Below the pieces are notes generated by a model. That model was given only the letters and a program-made list of their open reading frames with translations. It searched no databases and was not told the DNA's origin. Positions 20,827-29,028 of a DNA stretch of 64,000 nt are shown piece after piece. Within the stretch, counting starts at the first letter, position 1. Each line of letters starts with the position of its first letter. A program made the position numbers and the translations under genes. Source of the DNA: Nothopassalora personata (lineage: Eukaryota > Ascomycota > Dothideomycetes > Mycosphaerellales > Mycosphaerellaceae); assembly GCA_033816765.1 (NCBI GenBank), contig CM066297.1, forward strand, positions 1,358,573-1,422,572. The letters run 5' to 3'.

Positions 20827-22032
20827 ATGGCGTCGTCGGGTAGCGAGAACCCCGGGGTTGGTGCCTCGAATGAAAATTTTCAGCTTATGCTCGAGCAATT
20901 GTACCAGCGACAGGAAGAGATGCAGGCCGAACTGATTGCAACGCGCGCCGCCTTGAAAGAGTCGGAAGACGCTCGACGTCAGTCAACCCCTGCAGTCTCA
21001 CTACCAGTTCCGGACGACGCGTCTACTGGTGACCTAATGAGACAGTTGCTGCAGACGCTGAATGCCGCCGCGAACGCGCCGCGCAGCGGCGGAGAACCGT
21101 CGGGTCCCAGAGGCTGGAACCCGCCCTCATGGGATGGCAAAGCCGAAACATTCAGGGACTACTTCCTAAGGTTGAAAAGTTCCTTCAGGGTGCGTTCCGC
21201 ACTGAAACCGACGCTCTCCAATGAATTCTACTGGGACGCGATCAACGACACGTTGCTAGCGAGGGAGCGCACGAGGATGCGGCACTTCTGGGACAAGGGA
21301 GACGGTGAACTTGGGAAGGACCCCGTTGCTTTCTTTGCGCAACTCGAAAAGGTCTTTGGCGATAGCAACGAACGCGCCAAGGCTCTAGAACAACTCACCA
21401 AGATTAGACACGTGAACGGACAACCGTGGCACGATCACCAGATGAAATTCGACGGACTCCTGTTGACCGCCGGCGGAGAAGACTGGAGCAATGACGCGAA
21501 GATCGGCTACCTCCGCAACACCTTCTCGAATCCCGCCAGAATGTATACGGCAGCCATGCCGAAAAAGGAGGATTACTACGAGTTCGCAGAGGAGGTTAAG
21601 CGGATCATGACCAACCTCGAGGACACAGACCAGTTTAGAATAGCCCACAAGAAGTGGAAGGACTACAACAAGGACTCCAGTGCGACCACCACGGTTACCA
21701 CTCGTTCTTTTGCGGGACCTACCGTTACCCGGGTGGACCATGATGGTGACACCATCATGGCACCAACCCGAACGAACGGAGGCCGCTCTAGAAGTCGTGG
21801 AGACCGGAAGGAGGACAAGGGGAAGCAGAGAGCGAAATGGGTCGACACCGCTGAGAGAGATCGAAGGCGCCAAGAACAGCTCTGTTTCCGTTGCGGAGCG
21901 AGCGGGCATCGAGTGAAGGAATGTCCGTACGCCGCAGCAGTCAACCCCACCAAGATCAACGCAGCCTCAGTTGCGCCGATCCTGGAAGACGACGGGTTTG
22001 AGTCGGATCCCGAAGATGTGGGAAAAGACTAG
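20827..22032 (+). CDS. gag: Retrotransposon Gag protein
   Basis: 401 aa from ATG 20827 (MASSGSENPG) to TAG 22030-22032. A coiled-coil-like N-terminus (QLYQRQEEMQAELIATRAAL) precedes the capsid-type domain beginning GWNPPSWDGKAETFRDYFLR, which is the retrotrans_gag fold, then an Arg/Lys-rich linker and one CCHC zinc knuckle, CFRCGASGHRVKEC (Cys-x2-Cys-x4-His-x4-Cys). It forms the virus-like particle and binds the element RNA. The last codons overlap the pol frame and contain the frameshift heptamer. Intact. Confidence 0.9.
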   Translation: MASSGSENPGVGASNENFQLMLEQLYQRQEEMQAELIATRAALKESEDARRQSTPAVSLPVPDDASTGDLMRQLLQTLNAAANAPRSGGEPSGPRGWNPPSWDGKAETFRDYFLRLKSSFRVRSALKPTLSNEFYWDAINDTLLARERTRMRHFWDKGDGELGKDPVAFFAQLEKVFGDSNERAKALEQLTKIRHVNGQPWHDHQMKFDGLLLTAGGEDWSNDAKIGYLRNTFSNPARMYTAAMPKKEDYYEFAEEVKRIMTNLEDTDQFRIAHKKWKDYNKDSSATTTVTTRSFAGPTVTRVDHDGDTIMAPTRTNGGRSRSRGDRKEDKGKQRAKWVDTAERDRRRQEQLCFRCGASGHRVKECPYAAAVNPTKINAASVAPILEDDGFESDPEDVGKD

Positions 22033-22058
22033 CTCCTGGGCGAAAGCCAGCACCAGGA
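22020..22058 (+). promoter_or_regulatory. Programmed -1 ribosomal frameshift site
   Basis: Heptamer G GGA AAA (22020-22026) fits X XXY YYZ in the gag frame. A 6-nt spacer containing the gag stop (GACTAG) follows, then a stem CTCCTGG (22033-22039) pairing with CCAGGAG (22052-22058). The pol frame is -1 relative to gag and is open from 22002, so a single -1 slip here fuses Gag to Pol. Confidence 0.8.
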
Positions 22059-25000
22059 GACAAAGAAGCACTGGTAAAGGGGTGGAACGCTGCCAAGAGT
22101 TCTATGAACGGGAACCTTGTATATACCGACTTACTCCTGAACGAAAGTTACGGCACGTTTGCCCTTATCGATGAAGGATGCATGTGTTATGCTGTAATTA
22201 ACGGAGACCTAGCGAAAGGACTCGGTCTCACGTATGTCAGCAACGAGAGCCGCAAGGCTACAGGGTTCACCAAAGCGATGCGAAACTCGATTGAAGGAGT
22301 AGTTGCTTTCCACATGGAAATCGCCGGCATCCACGAGGTCGTGTACGCATACGTCGTGCCCGACTTGGACTTCCCGATGATTCTGGGGAACCCTTGGAAA
22401 GCGCACAATCAAATCCGAACTGCGCCAGAAAAGCACCGGTACTACCACGGTTTGGCAAAGAAATGGGTGCCCGAAGGACGCAACCATAAAGAACGCGAGG
22501 CGGGCGAACGTTTTGCTACGATCGCCGCGGCAACCGTGGAGGACATCAAGAAAGCCCTGAGCAAGAAGGAACCGCCCACGAGGGAGGAGCTCAAAATGAA
22601 GCTGCCTCCGGAACTTTGGGACATGATCCCACTCTTTTCCACGCGGGAAGCCGACAAGCTCGCGCCCCATCGTGGGGAACTTGACCACAGGATCGAGATC
22701 CGGACGAAACCAGACGGATCGCAGGAGCCACTGCCCTGGGGACCGTTGTATAGCATGTCGAAAGACGAGCTGCTGGTGCTACGCAAGTCGCTAACCGAGC
22801 TGCATCGCAAGGGATACATCCGTCCCTCCACCTCAGAAGCGGCGGCCCCCGTCCTGTTTGTGAAGAAGCCCGGAGGAGGACTACGCTTTTGCTGCGATTA
22901 TAGGGCGCTGAACGCGATTACGAAGCAAGATCGCTACCCGCTGCCTTTGATCCCGGAGACCATCCGAAATCTAACGGGAGCCAGATGGATGACGAAGGTG
23001 GACGTAGTTGCCGCGTTCCACCATCTCCGGATGGCAAGAGGCGAGGAGTACAAGACCGCGTTTAGAACGAGATTTGGCCTGTGGGAGTGGTTGGTGTGTC
23101 CGTTTGGTTTGTCCGGGGCGCCGGCAACTTTCCAACGGTATATTAACAGTTTGCTGCGGGAACACCTGGACGACTTCGCCTCTGCATACGCTGATGACGT
23201 AGTGATCTACTCGGATGGGTCGAAGGAGGACCACTTCAAGAAGGTTCGCATCGTTCTCCATAAGCTTTGGGACGGAGGCCTGTTCTTAGATCCAGGTAAA
23301 TGCGAGTTCGCACAGAAGAAGATCAAGTACCTAGGGTTCATCGTCCACGCCGACGGAAAGGGGGTGGGACCAGACCCGGAAAAGGTGGATGCCGTACGGG
23401 ACTGGAAGACGCCCGTCACTCAGAAAGAAGTGCGTCGTTTCCTCGGGTTCGCGAATTACTACAGAATGTTCATCCCCAACTACTCGAAGTTGGCCGAACC
23501 CTTGACGTCGCTGACGGGAAAGAAAACGCCGTTCTCCTGGGGGAAACGTCAGGAGGACGCCTTTCAGGCCCTGAAGAGGAAGTACTGTGAAGCTCCTGTG
23601 CTGGCCCATTGGAACCCGGAGCTTCCCACCTTTTTGGAGACGGACTGCAGTGGATTTGCCCTGGGTGGCGCTCTCCTGCAAGAAAAGGACGGGGTAGTGA
23701 AGCCGGTAGGGTTCTACTCAAAGAAACTGAATAAGGCTGAGATTAACTACGACATCCATGACAAAGAGATGCTCGCAGTAGTCTCCTGCCTCAAAGAGTG
23801 GGCCCCCGAGCTGAAAACGTGTGGTCCCTTTACAATTTGGACGGACCACAAGAACCTTGAGTACTTTATGACAAAGAGGCAGTTGTCTGAGAGGCAGATC
23901 AGGTGGGTGGAGCACATCGCGTTGTTTCAGTTTACCCTGGTATACAGGCCGGGCGCCGAGGCAATTGTGCCGGATGCATTGTCACGGAGGGAGCAGGATA
24001 CGCTCGGCCAGGACGACAAATTGTCGCGTTTTCGCAGGTTCTTGCGGCCGGATGCCATACGCAATTGGCCGGCTCCAGGGGGGGAAGGCGAGGTGGTAGC
24101 AGATGCACCTTCATCCGCTACGATGGTTTCATCGGTCCAGATTATGGCCACCCAATTCGGAGTCGACTCCACCGAGAAAACGTCGGACTCACCGGGCGCA
24201 TCATCGGGCCCCTTCACAGATCCAGAATTGAACGAGATCTGGAGGAAGACCGCCGATGAAGACAGCACGTTTCAGGCAGTACTCCACGCAGTAAGAACCG
24301 GGGCGCGTGCACTCCCGAGCGAAGTGAAGCTCAAGGTACAAGCCGGTGACTGCAGCATCGACGACAACGGACACCTGCGGCACCGCGGAAGAATCTGGGT
24401 GCCGGGAGCCCCAGCAACGACGGAAGCCGACTACAAAGAGGCGGGCGCGGAGATATTGCAGAACGATGTCCTGCGGACGAAGCTCATCCAGTCCGTTCAT
24501 GATTCACCGGTCTACGGCCATCCAGGCAGGGACTCCACAGCGTCTATCTTGAGACGTAACTTTTACTGGCCTCTACAGTCAAGGCACGTGAGACAGTTCT
24601 TGAGGAACTGCGATCACTGTGGGAGAAATAAGGTATGGAGGGAGCAAAAGCATGGACTCCTTCAGCCTTTACCGGTACCCGATCGTTTCTTCCAGGAGAT
24701 CTCTATGGATTTCATGACGGACATGCCGGAGTCGCAGGGAAACACTTGCTTGTGGGTAATCAAGGACAGACTGAGCAAGACCGTCGTCTTGGAAGCGATG
24801 TCCACCATGAAAGCGGAGGACTGCGCCGAGAGATTCCTGGACTGCTGGGTGAGATACTACGGGATTCCTAAGGCCATCACGAGCGATAGAGGCACGAACT
24901 GGACAAGCACATTCTGGAAGACATTCTGTCGTTTAACCGGCGTGAAGCAGAGACTTAGCTCCGCCTACCACCCACAAACGGACGGAGGGCCCGAGAGGTT

Positions 25001-25826
25001 GAACCAAGAAGTGCAGGCGTACCTTCGGAATTATGTCAACCACGAGCAGTCCGATTGGAAAAAGTGGCTCTCCACCGCTCAGCTGGCGCTGAACGGACGG
25101 TACCAAGCGGGCCTAGGCATGAGCCCCTTCTTTGCCGTCCACGGTTACGAAGCGCCATTCCCCGTCCAGTTGCAGCCGGACTCAACGACTTCGTCGCTGG
25201 ATGCCGCCAAACGGGCAACGCTCTTTGTGGAAAGGATGCAGCAGATCACGGACCTGTGCCAAGCGAGCATGGCGGACTCCGCCCAGGAGCAAGAGGAGAG
25301 CGCCAACAAAGATCGGAAGCCAGCGCCGATTTATCGGGTCGGTGACAAGGTGTGGCTGGATCTAAGGAACTACACTACGACCCGGCCGAAGAAGAGTATC
25401 GACCATAAGCACGCAAAGTACACGGTGGCGGAGGTCATCTCACCGCTGTCCATCCGATTGTCAGGGATCCCCGATGGAATCCACCCGGTCTTTCACCCGG
25501 ACTTGTTGCGACCTGCAAGCCAAGACCCGTTGCCTGGACAGGAGGTCGACGACAAACAGCCGGACCCCATCCTCATTGAATCTCATGAGGAATGGCATGT
25601 AGAGGAGATTCTCTGCGCCAGAACCAAGGCGAAAGGGAGGGGCAAAGCACGCGAAGTCCTAGTGAAATGGACTGGATACCACAAGCCTACGTGGGAACCA
25701 TTGGAGTATCTAGCAGACACAGCTGCAGCAGACGACTTTGAGAAAAAGCACGGCAACCCGATGACGCACGATGGACCAAGGCAAGCATGGGAAGTCAAGA
25801 AGAAGGGCAGGGCGACAGGTAAGTGA
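22020..25826 (+). CDS. pol: Retrotransposon Pol polyprotein (PR-RT-RNH-IN-chromodomain), read by -1 frameshift
   Basis: Open to TGA 25824-25826; the first ATG in frame is 22104, giving 1240 aa, but translation probably enters from gag. Domain order: retropepsin-like protease around ALIDEGCMCYAV, where the usual D-S/T-G triad is D-E-G; reverse transcriptase (KVDVVAAFHHLRM, SAYADDVVIYSDG with the YxDD box); RNase H (LETDCSGFALGG, TDHKNLEYF); integrase HHCC finger (VHDSPVYGHPGR ... CDHCGRNK) and DDE core (SMDFMTDMPES, ITSDRGTNW, HPQTDGGPERLNQE); a GPY/F-like module (HPVFHPDLLRP); and a C-terminal chromodomain (EWHVEEILCARTK, VLVKWTGYHKPTWEP) that should direct insertion to modified chromatin. 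No stop or frameshift. The protease motif is the only oddity. Confidence 0.92.
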   Translation, partial: GKRLAPGRKPAPGDKEALVKGWNAAKSSMNGNLVYTDLLLNESYGTFALIDEGCMCYAVINGDLAKGLGLTYVSNESRKATGFTKAMRNSIEGVVAFHMEIAGIHEVVYAYVVPDLDFPMILGNPWKAHNQIRTAPEKHRYYHGLAKKWVPEGRNHKEREAGERFATIAAATVEDIKKALSKKEPPTREELKMKLPPELWDMIPLFSTREADKLAPHRGELDHRIEIRTKPDGSQEPLPWGPLYSMSKDELLVLRKSLTELHRKGYIRPSTSEAAAPVLFVKKPGGGLRFCCDYRALNAITKQDRYPLPLIPETIRNLTGARWMTKVDVVAAFHHLRMARGEEYKTAFRTRFGLWEWLVCPFGLSGAPATFQRYINSLLREHLDDFASAYADDVVIYSDGSKEDHFKKVRIVLHKLWDGGLFLDPGKCEFAQKKIKYLGFIVHADGKGVGPDPEKVDAVRDWKTPVTQKEVRRFLGFANYYRMFIPNYSKLAEPLTSLTGKKTPFSWGKRQEDAFQALKRKYCEAPVLAHWNPELPTFLETDCSGFALGGALLQEKDGVVKPVGFYSKKLNKAEINYDIHDKEMLAVVSCLKEWAPELKTCGPFTIWTDHKNLEYFMTKRQLSERQIRWVEHIALFQFTLVYRPGAEAIVPDALSRREQDTLGQDDKLSRFRRFLRPDAIRNWPAPGGEGEVVADAPSSATMVSSVQIMATQFGVDSTEKTSDSPGASSGPFTDPELNEIWRKTADEDSTFQAVLHAVRTGARALPSEVKLKVQAGDCSIDDNGHLRHRGRIWVPGAPATTEADYKEAGAEILQNDVLRTKLIQSVHDSPVYGHPGRDSTASILRRNFYWPLQSRHVRQFLRNCDHCGRNKVWREQKHGLLQPLPVPDRFFQEISMDFMTDMPESQGNTCLWVIKDRLSKTVVLEAMSTMKAEDCAERFLDCWVRYYGIPKAITSDRGTNWTSTFWKTFCRLTGVKQRLSSAYHPQTDGGPERLNQEVQAYLRNYVNHEQSDWKKWLSTAQLALNGRYQAGLGMSPFFAVHGYEAPFPVQLQPDSTTSSLDAAKRATLFVERMQQITDLCQASMADSAQEQEESANKDRKPAPIYRVGDKVWLDLRNYTTTRPKKSIDHKHAKYTVAEVISPLSIRLSGIPDGIHPVFHPDLLRPASQDPLPGQEVDDKQPDPILIESHEEWHVEEILCARTKAKGRGKAREVLVKWTGYHKPTWEPLEYLADTAAADDFEKKHGNPMTHDGPRQAWEVKKKGRATGK

Positions 25827-26049
25827 CGGATTGCGGGTCAGTTGACATGAGCACAGGCGTTTGGGAGCAGGAGTCAGATTGAGAGCACGTGAGAAAAGGA
25901 AAAAGTTTTAAAGAATTTCATTCATTCATGCCGCCAAAAGGCAGCGGGGCCCGACCAAAAAGAAGCGGAGGCCGGCCCACCCCATACGGGGATGGCAAAA
26001 GCATTGTGATGGCCCGACCGCGGCCCGCGCGAAAACCACCGGAGACCAC

Positions 26050-26674
26050 TCAAGACATGTCGCGGCGGGTGCCAAGGCGGAGGGCAGGAGGGACGGGGCC
26101 GCTGGAAAATGATCGGTCAGCGACGTCTTTCAATCGGAGTGCAACACTTACGAGCCAGCTTGCGCGTTGATGGCTCCCTCCATGGAGCCAGTGACCTCAG
26201 CAGCCACAGGACTGAGAGACGGTTAGCGATGGTTTTCAATCGGAGACCGGTGGAAATTACCCGGACAGCAGACCATCGGACTCGAGCTTGGAGAGCGGGC
26301 GCCAAGCCTTGATGACCTTCTTGAGATTGTCGAGTTTGGTGCTTTTCAGGCGTTAGCCGACGGAAAACGATCGCAGGCCGGAGACTTACGCCTTGGAAGC
26401 GTTGCCGGCACGGGTCCAGGCCGCGTACGCCTTGTAGCAGAGTGCTGGGCTGTGGGGGGTTAGCGGAGTCCGGTCGAAAGGGGTCGGAGAGCGACTCACA
26501 GCGGGCGGCAGCGCTTCTGAAGGCGGCGGCACTCGTCGCAGCTGCGGACTTGAGTGGCGGCCTGCGGATGTTTGTGAGCGGAGTCCGGCTGGAAAACGTC
26601 GGACTCAGGCGTCTTACGGCAGGGCCCACGCAATCGCGGCCAGAGTTGGCGCACTCCAGGCAGTGGTAGAGCAT
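26050..26674 (-). CDS. Antisense spliced gene inside the retrotransposon: Zn2Cys6-like small protein
   Basis: Six coding exons: 26674-26618, 26561-26500, 26449-26390, 26341-26261, 26211-26152, 26101-26050. All five introns (56, 50, 48, 49, 50 nt) are GT-AG and every junction keeps frame, giving 123 aa ending at TGA 26052-26050. The N-terminus carries CLECANSGRDC, eleven residues, then CDECRRLQKRC: Cys-x2-Cys-x6-Cys-x11-Cys-x2-Cys-x6-Cys, the spacing of a fungal Zn(II)2Cys6 DNA-binding cluster, although basic residues are sparse in the first half. A Lys-rich helical part (SKATKLDNLKKVIKAWRPL) and a Gly/Ala/Pro-rich tail follow. It starts at the first ATG after a 5' leader that itself seems to contain two introns. 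Role unknown: a regulator of the element or a captured host gene are both possible. Confidence 0.7.
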
Positions 26675-26927
26675 GTTTTCTGCTGGAAACCAGTTAAAAA
26701 GCATCGGAGGCCGGCTCAAAAGAATCGGACTTACTTGATGGTATTGATTGAAGATGTGGTGTTTGGAGGCTGTTGTGTTGTTGGTGCTGGAATCCGGTTA
26801 GTTTTCGTCGGAGCGCGGCGAGAAGGAATCGGATCGAGGGCGAAGGGGATCGTAGAGAGGGGCGGAGGTGATAGGGCTAGTGGAGGAAGAGGAGGGAGGG
26901 TGCTGTCAAGGGGTGTGTTCACATACA
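26675..26927 (-). other. 5' leader of the antisense gene with two likely introns
   Basis: Reading the minus strand, a donor GTATGT at 26926 and acceptor CCAG ending 26787 define a 140-nt intron; a second, GTAAGT at 26734 to CCAG ending 26683 (52 nt), lies just before the ATG. Both contain the TCCGAT...CTCCGA motif found in the coding introns. A GTGAGT donor near 27067 suggests still another leader exon close to the 3' LTR. Confidence 0.5.
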
Positions 26928-27007
26928 TTCGCTTAATGGTTGCCGAGCAAAAAAAAAAAAAGGTAAAAAAAAGAGGAAGCTATCCGGTAGATATATTCTG
27001 GAGTCCT

Positions 27008-27050
27008 ATTGTTCACATGTGACAATAGCCATTGTCACATGGGTAACAAT
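27008..27050. repeat. Inverted repeat upstream of the 3' LTR
   Basis: CATGTGACAAT (27016-27026) and ATTGTCACATG (27031-27041) are perfect complements around a 4-nt loop; the outer ATTGTT/AACAAT (27008-27013, 27045-27050) extends the stem. It may be a structural RNA element or a binding palindrome for transcription of the antisense gene. Confidence 0.7.
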
Positions 27051-27168
27051 ACGAAACCTCACACTCACCTAGGCAACAATACCACAACACAGCGACGGCG
27101 GGACCCGACAATGAAGGCACGGCCTTCGACGGCGACAACAAGCAGGCGGAGGAGACGCTGCAGGCGGC

Positions 27169-27188
27169 GGAGGGGAGAGGGGGGGTAA
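27169..27188 (+). promoter_or_regulatory. Polypurine tract
   Basis: GGAGGGGAGAGGGGGGGTAA ends one base before the 3' LTR, the expected position for priming plus-strand DNA synthesis. Confidence 0.8.
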
Positions 27189-27346
27189 TGTAAGGGGCGA
27201 GCCCTTGCATCTTGGCACGGGCTGAGCCCGTGCGGACCTGACTCCGTTTTCTTTGTTCCGGGCTTCGCTCGGTTTTCTCCTTCTTCTGTATCGAACTTAT
27301 TGCATACCACACAGAACCTCAGTGTACACGTCGTTCACCCGTGACA
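27189..27346 (+). repeat. 3' LTR
   Basis: 158 bp, identical by eye to the 5' LTR. Preceded by a purine-rich tract and followed by the TTGCC duplication. Confidence 0.93.
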
Positions 27347-27351
27347 TTGCC
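27347..27351. repeat. Target-site duplication, right copy (TTGCC)
   Basis: Matches 20606-20610 exactly and fixes the element's boundaries. Confidence 0.9.
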
Positions 27352-28823
27352 TAATCGATCTTCGTTAGGCTAAAGAATGTAGCTCCCTAATTGTCTTAAG
27401 CTCTTAATTCTTCGAAGAGCCCTTTGCTACGCTTCCGCTTCCTCTTCTTAAGGTTAAGGGCAGTAACGAAGCCTCTGTTCTTAGCCTTAAGGATAGTATT
27501 CTCCGTTGTAATAGCGACAATCGTATTCTCGAGCTTCTTAAGCTTTAGGGTGTTAACGTTAGCGACAACGTCCTATAGCAAGTTACGGAGCTTTCGCTAG
27601 TTACTAGCAGACAATATCGAGTCGGCTAACTTGCTAGATAAAGGCCGTAAGCTCTTATTCGAAGGTAAGGCCTTAGGAAAGATGCTAAGCACTACTAAGG
27701 GATTGAAGAGATTAAGGCCTGTTCTCGTCTATCCGGATGCTATATTCTTCGTAGTAAAGGCCTTAATCTAAGCTAGCTAGAATAAGACGAGGAAATCACG
27801 CTTTGTAATACTTAAGAGGCCTTAGTAGTTGTGGATAAATGTATCGAGCTGTTAACTATAGTAGATCCCTAGGGGTGCGAATAACGACACATCTAGTGGC
27901 TGTAGCCTGTAAGTTGAATGCGGTGGATACACGCTAACTAGTATCTTATTGCTATAGGCCTATTCGAGGAAAGCTATATTGATATAAGAGCCGTGGCTAT
28001 TAATATATAGCAACCTGTATTCCCTTCGAGCCTTATCCTTTGTATAACGATAGAACACCTGTTGTAGCTACGCTAATCCGAGCCTATTGTCTGTCTAGCC
28101 CTTCTTACTTAATGCGAAGAAAGCTTAATGTTTCTTAGCGTCTAGATCTTGCACCTAAGTGTCTTGAATATTGCCCATTTTAGCTTAATATATTAGGCCT
28201 AGTGGTAGCTATATATTATCCGTATAGATACAAGCAATAATAGTAAGCTACTCGCGATTGCTATCTTATATATTGCTAATTAACTTTCCGCTCTTGAACT
28301 AGGCCTTAGAGACGATTCTCCTTGCCTTAGTAAGGAAGCCGATAAGCACGCCTTTCTCGTCTATATTATAGGTGTTTATAGGCTTAATAGCGTACTTCTT
28401 GATCTTCTCTTACTACAATCGAAAGTAGGACTCGAGGTAATGCTTGCTGTCTGCATTCTTTCGTTCCTTATCGAATGGCTTAAGGTAAATAGAAAGAATC
28501 TTGTCCTAGTGCCTATTGCAGAATCTAGACACCTAGGTTCGATAGGGACGCTTTTTAGCGATATCCTCGACGAAATTGAGGAGCATTAAGGGTGTAGGTA
28601 GTAGGCCGCGCTTAGATAGGGTGTTAAGATAGTCTACAAGAGTGCGCTCTTGCTAGTCGTTAAGAATGCGCTGTTCTTCGTGCTTTAAGGTGGATTTTTT
28701 AGTAAGCTTGTTCTAGCGCTTGCTAAGTGCCGAGCGCTTAACACCAAACTTCCTAGCGGCCGCAGCGATATTGGGCTCATCTTGCTGATTCAAATGAGCT
28801 ATCGCATGGTTATATACGTCCAT
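27352..28823 (-). pseudogene. Pogo/Fot1-type transposase remnant (5' part)
   Basis: One continuous frame with no frameshift but roughly twenty TAG/TAA codons. The start MDVYNHAIAHLNQQ with a helix-turn-helix (AAAARKFGVKRSALSKR) is the psq/CENP-B type DNA-binding region. The DDE_1 landmarks follow: first Asp in YNIDEKG, the DGHGSH block changed to NSHGSY (Asp to Asn, a G-to-A type change), and third Asp in the PPHSTYRLQPLDVSLF block. The stops sit where CAG, CAA or TGG would be expected, so C-to-T changes at CpA on either strand explain them. The Lys-rich C-terminal part lies at 20605-20290, beyond the inserted retrotransposon. Dead copy. Confidence 0.75.
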
Positions 28824-29028
28824 TGTGTAGTAAGATATGAAGGTGAGAAGAATAGCTAAGAAAACGCGTCGCGTGCCTAATGTGCGACCGTGCGCGACGC
28901 GCACATGACTTCTATAGGCCGCCGTAGTTTTGCGCGTCATTGCACCAGGACCTTGCAGCTTTCACTATGTCGACTTCCGTCTCGCCGCCGTGCACCTAAC
29001 ACAAACACTACTCGAGCGGCCTGTCAAC

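Larger units (their letters stand above)
20611..27346 (+). mobile_element. Ty3/gypsy chromodomain LTR retrotransposon, complete, with antisense accessory gene
   Basis: 6736 bp: 158-bp LTRs that read identically, TG...CA ends, 5-bp duplication, primer site, gag, pol (protease, reverse transcriptase, RNase H, integrase, chromodomain), polypurine tract, and an extra 1.36-kb segment between pol and the 3' LTR that carries an antisense spliced gene. No stop or frameshift damages gag or pol, in sharp contrast to the RIP-scarred transposon it entered, so insertion is recent. The LTRs are short for this group. The chromodomain and the self-priming type primer site place it near the Tf1/sushi branch of chromoviruses (inference). 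Confidence 0.93.
20230..28900 (-). mobile_element. Pogo/Fot1-type (Tc1/mariner) DNA transposon, RIP-degraded and split by a retrotransposon
   Basis: Minus-strand transposase text begins about 28823 and continues to 27352, then resumes after the retrotransposon from 20605 down to about 20290. Without the insertion the element is about 1.9-2.0 kb, normal for Fot1/pogo. The two ends share an inverted, imperfect motif: CGCGAC...CGCGTTTT...AGCTA near 20250-20275 (plus) and CGCGACGCGTTTTCTTAGCTA near 28853-28878 (minus), presumably terminal or subterminal repeats. Outer limits are approximate. The DNA is enriched in TAG, TTAAG and CTTAA, as RIP leaves. Confidence 0.7.

Noticed and set aside
25889..26312. 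Plus-strand frames between pol and the 3' LTR
   Set aside because: They run across the antisense exons and introns and show no retroelement domain such as env.
26941..26961. A-run read as a poly(A) tail of a retrocopy
   Set aside because: Lies inside the LTR element upstream of the polypurine tract, interrupted by GGT, with no retrocopy 5' of it.
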